The position numbers and the translations under genes were made by a program. Shown here piece by piece: positions 59,401 through 64,000 of a stretch of 64,000 bases of DNA. Each line of letters begins with the position of its first letter. The first letter of the stretch is position 1. This DNA is from Chondrus crispus. Its lineage: Eukaryota > Rhodophyta > Florideophyceae > Gigartinales > Gigartinaceae. The notes under the pieces are model-generated. The model was given only the letters and a program-made list of their open reading frames with translations. It had not been told where the DNA came from and searched no databases. The stretch is from assembly GCF_000350225.1 (NCBI RefSeq), contig NW_005179324.1:1-64000 (forward strand), read 5' to 3'.

Positions 59401-59571
59401 TGTCGTGAGGGATATCCAGGCCAAACCCCAAGACATACCTCAGGACATACCCTGAGACATCACCCAAATCTGTAGTTTAATAATTGGTCTGCATGTGTAC
59501 CACGTGTACAAAGTAGAAATCTCCCGACAAGAGGCATTTATTCCGTCAAGTGGAGGCCGTCTTTTCTTGTG

Positions 59572-59577
59572 TATAAG
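59572..59577 (+). promoter_or_regulatory. TATA box upstream of the Gag-Pol element
   Basis: TATAAG within GTGTATAAGAGG, 132 bp before the Gag ATG at 59704. A run of 14 G (59607-59620) lies between. It may be the promoter of the element's 5' LTR, whose limits I cannot define. Confidence 0.4.
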
Positions 59578-59703
59578 AGGGAGGACATCACCACAAGAAA
59601 ATAATTGGGGGGGGGGGGGGAGCAGAACGTAGAACATAATAAAATTTCTCTTCTTTGTTCTTTTTCCCTCCCCCTACGCGCGCAGCTCTCAAACACTGCC
59701 AAC

Positions 59704-61410
59704 ATGGTACTGTTGTGGAGGGGTGGCAAAGAAGACGGCTCCCTGTCACAGTTTGACGGGTCGAAGCCGGCCGACGTCCACAAGTTCTTCTTCGTCTTCG
59801 AGAATGTTGCCACCTCTGGCAAGTCGGACGAAGAAAGGGCATCTGAACTCCTTCGCTACCTGGAGGGAGATGCATTCGACTTCTTTTATCAAGCCTTTGT
59901 CAAGAACGGAGATATCAGTGCAGATGGCTCCGACAACCAGAAGGTCAAGAAGGCCTTGGTCGAGCGGTTCGCCCCGGTTGAATCACCTGAAGATGTGATT
60001 CGGGATGCGATGGCCGCTCGCCTTTCTTTCGGGGATCTCAGTGGGTCCCTTCGAAACTCAGACCGTCTGTACGAGAAGGCGGGATTCAACGACGAAGCGA
60101 AGTTTGGACTGCTTCGCAACGCCGTGATGGAACATCTCGAGTTGGCCCAGTTTGCCATCTATCGAGGTGCGAAGACCTACAAGGCCCTATTCGATGCAAT
60201 CATGGACTTCTGGTCTGGTCGCTGCGCCTTTCAAGCGGCGGCGAACTCCTTGAGTAATTCGCGCTACCAGGGGTCAGAGAGCTCGCACGGTATGGATGAG
60301 CCGAGAGGGCAAGGTGGGTCAAAAAGGGTCATGATGCGTTCAAAAGCTCCCTTGTCTCCACTCGAGACGAAGGTTGACGCTTTAGCTGATCGACTAGCCG
60401 ATATTTCCCTTATTATCAAGAAGAATCAGTCGAGGGATGACGCAACAGCATTCCGCCCCGCCCACGGTCGTACTTGTTCTTATTGCAAACGACCGGGTCA
60501 TGGCGCTAATAGATGCGATGCGAATCCGCATAGGGACACGAAATGCCCTCGCTGCGGAAAATTTGGTCATTCAGAGACAAGCTGTTGGGCTAGAATTGGT
60601 CCACAGAGGGAAGGTAGCAGTGCCTACCCTCCTAAGAAGACCCAGACGGATATTGCCGTGTCGGGTACACCGACGGGCTCCGCAGGAAACCAGGTGAGTG
60701 TTGTGACGCACGACGACCTCCCTGCTGATGAGAAGTTAGTGGCATCAGTCAAGAGAAACGCCGATGAAGAGCCGGTGGCCAAGACGCGAAAGGATGGTGG
60801 CGGCGAGCCAATCCCGTCCCTTCTCAACCCGCGTAAGTACTGGACTCCAAACCACATGAGGAAACCTCCTAAGCCCGGCCGTCGAACAAGAAAGAAGAGG
60901 ACAAGTAAGAAGAACGCCGTCCAAGAGCACTCGGGGAAGTACGACGTGGTTTCTTCCCTCGCGAACGCCCCCTCTGGTTTGACATTCGGTCAACTGATTC
61001 GAGGAGATGGCGACGAGGCCAAGAAAGAGATCCGTCGTTTGTTCAACAGTCGCCCTAGACGCCCCGTAGCTGCTTCGATCGGTACTTTGCCAAAACGTCT
61101 GAAAGTAGTTTCGGTACAAGTCTACGGGACACAAATGAGAGCGTTGTTGGACTCAGGAGCTATCCCTAATGTCATGAATGCGTCTGTGGCATCGAAGCTC
61201 TCTCTGTCTCCAAAGCCGACCTCGACGAAGATTACGGTCGCCAATGGACAAAAGACAACCTGCTTAGGTTCCATCGAGGAAGTTCCTGTCACGTTCAATG
61301 GCGCTGTTACTTCACTCAACTTCTTGGTTGTTGAAGGATCCCCAGTTGATATCTTAATCGGGTATCCAACTCTTGAAGAACTTCAAGCCTGCATCGATCT
61401 AGGTCACTAG
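59704..61410 (+). CDS. Gag-protease ORF of a Ty3/gypsy-type retroelement
   Basis: The frame opens earlier, but the first sensible start is the ATG at 59704 (MVLLWRGGKEDG, after GCCAAC), giving 568 aa. Residues 1-190 form a helical Gag capsid-like domain (FDGSKPADVHKFFFVFENVA, AAMLS-like MAARLSFGDL). Two CCHC zinc knuckles follow: C-S-Y-C-K-R-P-G-H-G-A-N-R-C (about 257) and C-P-R-C-G-K-F-G-H-S-E-T-S-C (about 282), so nucleic-acid binding is expected. A basic linker (PGRRTRKKRTSKKN) precedes a retropepsin with RALLDSGAIPNVM (Asp 483) and VDILIGYPTLEEL. It ends with TAG at 61408, after which the same frame continues into RT. Confidence 0.88.
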   Translation: MVLLWRGGKEDGSLSQFDGSKPADVHKFFFVFENVATSGKSDEERASELLRYLEGDAFDFFYQAFVKNGDISADGSDNQKVKKALVERFAPVESPEDVIRDAMAARLSFGDLSGSLRNSDRLYEKAGFNDEAKFGLLRNAVMEHLELAQFAIYRGAKTYKALFDAIMDFWSGRCAFQAAANSLSNSRYQGSESSHGMDEPRGQGGSKRVMMRSKAPLSPLETKVDALADRLADISLIIKKNQSRDDATAFRPAHGRTCSYCKRPGHGANRCDANPHRDTKCPRCGKFGHSETSCWARIGPQREGSSAYPPKKTQTDIAVSGTPTGSAGNQVSVVTHDDLPADEKLVASVKRNADEEPVAKTRKDGGGEPIPSLLNPRKYWTPNHMRKPPKPGRRTRKKRTSKKNAVQEHSGKYDVVSSLANAPSGLTFGQLIRGDGDEAKKEIRRLFNSRPRRPVAASIGTLPKRLKVVSVQVYGTQMRALLDSGAIPNVMNASVASKLSLSPKPTSTKITVANGQKTTCLGSIEEVPVTFNGAVTSLNFLVVEGSPVDILIGYPTLEELQACIDLGH

Positions 61411-61419
61411 TCTGTTAGT

Positions 61420-62032
61420 ATGTTGATCGGAAACAAAACCGTGAAAATGAGTCTGGAGTTTGATCAAGTAAGTCCTATCGTCGCGGATTCGGAGACTGAT
61501 AGTGAGGACTTCACTTCTGATGTCGAGTCATTCGCCTCAGAAAATTCGTCGGAAGAAGAGACTTATGTTGTCGCCATCCTCGGCGATGAACCTTTCGAGC
61601 TAGACTTAACTCTGGACGGAGCGATCGGAGAAGATGAGGAAGTAGAATCACCTGATTCGAATGCCATCAGCAAGGACGTGAAAATGCTTCGGGAAAAACT
61701 TGTGCATCTTGACAATGAAGCCCAAGCAGTCATCGAGACCGCCCTGATGAGTAAGGGTATCGTTGCTACACCCCTTGACGACCTTCGGCCTGCTGAAGTC
61801 CCAATCAAGCACCATTTCGAGTTAGATGATACTAATCCGATCTATCACTCGGCGAGGAGAATGGCTCCCTTGCATAACGAAATCGTTCGGGAAGAGCTGG
61901 ACAAAATGCTGGAAGCAGGAATCATCACGCCTTCCAGCGCCGCATGGTCCTTTCCGGTCGTCATCGTATCCAAAAAAGATGGGAATCCACGCTTCTGTGT
62001 TGATTACCGTTCTCTGAACCAGAAGATGAAAG
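61420..62032 (+). pseudogene. Start of the Pol (RT) region, cut by LTR copy C
   Basis: In the same frame as Gag-protease, separated from it by the TAG at 61408-61410 and three codons. An acidic linker leads to gypsy-type RT fingers: HFELDDTNPIYHSARRMAP, LDKMLEAGIITPSSAAWSFP, VSKKDGNPRFCVDYRSLNQK. The RT breaks off at 62032, where an LTR of another family begins, so the palm with the Y-x-D-D box and everything downstream are missing here. Downstream parts may lie beyond the window. Confidence 0.85.
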
Positions 62033-62667
62033 TGTAGCATAAACACCCCCAAACGGCGGGGGTGTATGCACGCAGTTCAGTAGCAGACTCCGGATCGGCG
62101 GAAGACGGAACACACGCAAAGGGAAAGGACACGGGTCCTGGTAGCGTGGTAGAGCGGGAAGGGTGGCAGGCGCGAGTGATTGCGCAGCGGGGCGGATCGA
62201 CGCCTCAACGCCCCGGAGCGACACTGGGTAGCAGGCGAGTGTCGACGGGCGGAGGCGGATCGCTGCACGCGCGCGCACTGTAGCGCCTGCACCCCGCGTC
62301 GGTTCCCTTACCTAAACGAGACGCGAGAGCGGACTCGTGTTTTAGGTTAAGCGGTGGGTTGTCGACCAAGGCGGAAGGTCGTGGACAAGCCCGTGCTTGT
62401 CCCTTTCCTCCGCCGTCGGTCGCTCCCTTATTTAATGTACAAGTGTTCGGTTATCATACCAGACTACAGTATCATGCTACCGTAGCCGGCGCGAGTCGTC
62501 GCGCGCGGTGGCGCGGTGGCTCTGTCAGCTATCGAGCTGACAGTACACGTGTGTGCCACGTGTGTGTGCGCACGCCCTGCACACGTGTGGTACACGTGTG
62601 GGCTGTAAGGTTCGTGCCTTACAGCCCCTGATCTAAACCTAATCGAATCGACGGCGCATATACCACA
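62033..62667 (+). repeat. LTR, copy C (probably 5' LTR of a nested element)
   Basis: 635 bp, starting TGTAGCATAAACACCC and ending GGCGCATATACCACA, homologous to copies A and B over its length. It has a TATA-like CTTATTTAATGTAC (62428-62440), four CACGTG words (62540-62600) and both family hairpins (CTGTCAGCT/AGCTGACAG at 62522-62543, and CTGTAAGG/CCTTACAG just after 62600). It interrupts the RT frame of the preceding element. The bases on its left (gaaag) are not repeated on its right (gggcc), as expected if the right side is the interior of the inserted element. Confidence 0.85.
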
Positions 62668-62673
62668 GGGCCC

Positions 62674-62716
62674 CCTCCTCAAGAGTGAACGTCCGCGTTC
62701 ACCCTGCTTGAGGAGG
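62674..62716. repeat. Hairpin just inside LTR copy C
   Basis: CCTCCTCAAG (62674-62683) pairs with CTTGAGGAGG (62707-62716), with an inner GTGAACG/CGTTCAC stem. It lies where a primer-binding site or leader structure would be; I see no match to a common tRNA 3' end. Confidence 0.85.
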
Positions 62717-62870
62717 CCACCCGTGTGGTCCCATTGCGTCCAGAGTCTCGCTGCTCCCCCGCGTTCCTTCCGATCACGCCTTCCTTTTCGCCGGTTTCTG
62801 TCTCGCGTGCGGCCATCGGGCGCGCACTTGGCACCTTTTTCGACCCTCAGGATTGGGACACTGTCTCGGC

Positions 62871-64000
62871 ATGTCCCCATCACCAACGCTGAAGCCGTCC
62901 TCGCCGCCGCTGGCGGGCGTCGCTGTGTCGGCTCGAGAAGCCGCTGGGGAAGCGCCGTCGCTTCCTGCTTCGAGCGCGCCCCTTATCGACGGGTGTGTTG
63001 CAACGCCGACGCCAACCTCCCCCTTTCAGAGGACACGCCCGTCGAGGGAGTCCACGCTATCCGAGGAGTTGGCGAGTGCCCCTAGTCGCGTCGTCGACGA
63101 GCAGCATGACGGCGGGTCGCGAGCACCTCGCCCCGTTGGTGCTGAGAGGGCTGTCGGCCCCGCCGCTGGGGGATCTTCTCGAGCTGATGTCCCGTCCCTT
63201 GTTGGCTCCAGCACGAGAGCGACCGAGTTCGATGTCCCCAGTACGACGCGCTGGTTTGGCGTACCGCTTTTGCGATCTACTCCGCTGCCACTCGGTGATC
63301 TCCGGTATCCGTGGGCGCGCTACGCTCGCGTGGGCGTAACGGTTGGCGAGATCTTGGCGAGCCCGGTCTTGCGCCCTGATCTGTCCCGCATCCGCAAGAT
63401 CAGCGAGGCCGGCCTCGCTGATCAATCCGCGCTGGCCCTCAGCCGTCTTCTTGCCGAAGGAGACGGCGTGGCGTACCAAATCCCCGACCCGATACAGGGT
63501 GATCGCACCTTCGCGTTTGGCCTGGAAGAGGTTCTATACGTCGATCGTATGGCGGCCTACTTGTCCGGATTCAACCCGGACATTCCGCCCCGTTTTATCT
63601 TGGCCGAGATCCCGGGGCTCTACGTGTATCCGCGTCCGTACGCGTACACGAAGCCCCGGGTGGCCCTTCAGAAGTCCGCGGCGACGCTGATGCGCCTTCA
63701 CGGCATTGCCGTGGCCCATCGGGACTGGTCCGTTTATCGGCGCTCCTCGGAAGAAGACGGTCGCGTCTTCCCGTCGGCCTGCTTTGAGCACGGGCTTTCG
63801 CCCGGGGACTTCCCCTCGCTGCCTCGTCAGGTTCGCGAGACCTTTCCTTCTCTAGGTATTCATCCGCTCCTGCCTTACGTTCTCAAGCACTTCGGGTATG
63901 CGGCCATCGACCCCGGTCACCCCGCCCGCGCTCCGTTGAGCGACAGCTGTGCCAAGGAGTGGGCGTGGTCCATCGGGAGCGCCTTTATGGCCGAAGCAAG
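62871..64000 (+). CDS. Unrecognised ORF, probably ORF1/Gag of the nested LTR element (runs off the window)
   Basis: The frame is open from 62712 to the window end; the first ATG is at 62871 (MSPSPTLKPS), giving at least 376 residues with no stop. About 110 residues are Ser/Pro/Ala-rich; from about residue 115 the sequence becomes globular (RWFGVPLLRSTPLPLGDLRY, DQSALALSRLLAEGDGVAYQ, FALFSG-like YLSGFNPDIPPRFILAEIPG, GLYVYPRPYAYTKPRVALQK). No knuckle, protease or RT has been reached yet. Position downstream of a plus-oriented LTR and a leader hairpin suggests the first ORF of that element. The composition is GC-rich, unlike the RT it interrupts. No homology is recognised. Confidence 0.5.
   Translation, partial: MSPSPTLKPSSPPLAGVAVSAREAAGEAPSLPASSAPLIDGCVATPTPTSPFQRTRPSRESTLSEELASAPSRVVDEQHDGGSRAPRPVGAERAVGPAAGGSSRADVPSLVGSSTRATEFDVPSTTRWFGVPLLRSTPLPLGDLRYPWARYARVGVTVGEILASPVLRPDLSRIRKISEAGLADQSALALSRLLAEGDGVAYQIPDPIQGDRTFAFGLEEVLYVDRMAAYLSGFNPDIPPRFILAEIPGLYVYPRPYAYTKPRVALQKSAATLMRLHGIAVAHRDWSVYRRSSEEDGRVFPSACFEHGLSPGDFPSLPRQVRETFPSLGIHPLLPYVLKHFGYAAIDPGHPARAPLSDSCAKEWAWSIGSAFMAEA

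Noticed and set aside
56661..61410. UAG reassigned to a sense codon, because two long genes are each interrupted by a single in-frame TAG
   Set aside because: eIF1A and the CobW-family gene both end naturally at TAG, at exactly the conserved protein end, so UAG is a stop in this genome.
1..64000. CRISPR arrays, bacterial operons or ribosome binding sites
   Set aside because: No short regularly spaced repeats with unique spacers are present; all recognisable genes are eukaryotic and monocistronic.

Overview
The window is nuclear DNA of a eukaryote with a compact, intron-poor genome. Eukaryotic housekeeping genes (eIF1A, delta-COP, UPF2, bystin, a Wee1-type kinase, an RBBP6/Mpe1 relative) are mostly single-exon and lie 80-350 bp apart, and blocks of them alternate with blocks of decayed transposons. 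Only two introns are needed to explain the coding sequence (250 bp and 116 bp, both GT..AG). Intron poverty, LTR-element load, a CCT-motif protein and a TIR-NB-ARC gene together suggest a florideophyte red alga (Chondrus-like). That assignment is inference, not proof.

Region 1 (1-19.3 kb) is transposon graveyard. A 2,382-bp unit is repeated head to tail from position 1 (the array enters from outside) to 5349, almost without divergence, and 1.1 units recur inverted at 9648-12292. Each unit carries a frameshifted gene whose C-terminal part looks like a tyrosine recombinase. Between the two arrays lie two LTR-like sequences (5830-6440, 6779-7437). A minus-strand Ty3/gypsy element (12293-16157) is cut off in its RT by the inverted array and has a mutated RT active site. 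It abuts a frameshifted pogo/Tigger-type transposase (16163-17710).

Region 2 (19.3-54.1 kb) is the gene-rich block: an unknown membrane protein, a membrane-anchored alpha/beta hydrolase, a Wee1-like kinase, a CobW/CBWD GTPase, eIF1A, a GPATCH1/TOUGH-like protein, delta-COP, a BFR1-like coiled-coil protein, a bZIP factor, bystin, UPF2, an ePHD+HMG chromatin protein, an RBBP6-like 3'-end processing protein that lacks the RING, and a CCT-motif protein. A GC-rich stretch runs from about 20.9 to 24.6 kb. The genes do not form one pathway. RNA metabolism and translation are well represented (eIF1A, GPATCH1-like, bystin, UPF2, RBBP6-like).

Region 3 (54.6-59.4 kb) is the most interesting locus: a TIR-NB-ARC-(APAF helical)-WD40 NLR-type gene split by one in-frame TAG, with WD40 repeats that are nearly identical at DNA level (129-bp period), and flanked on both sides by facing inverted repeats of about 280-340 bp.

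Region 4 (59.4-64 kb) is a Ty3-like retroelement (gag with two CCHC knuckles, protease, then an in-frame TAG, then the start of RT). Its RT is interrupted at 62033 by a third copy of the LTR family seen in region 1. Past that LTR, an unrecognised open frame (62871 to the window end) is probably the first ORF of the inserted element. The three LTR copies share two hairpins whose stems differ by compensated base changes.
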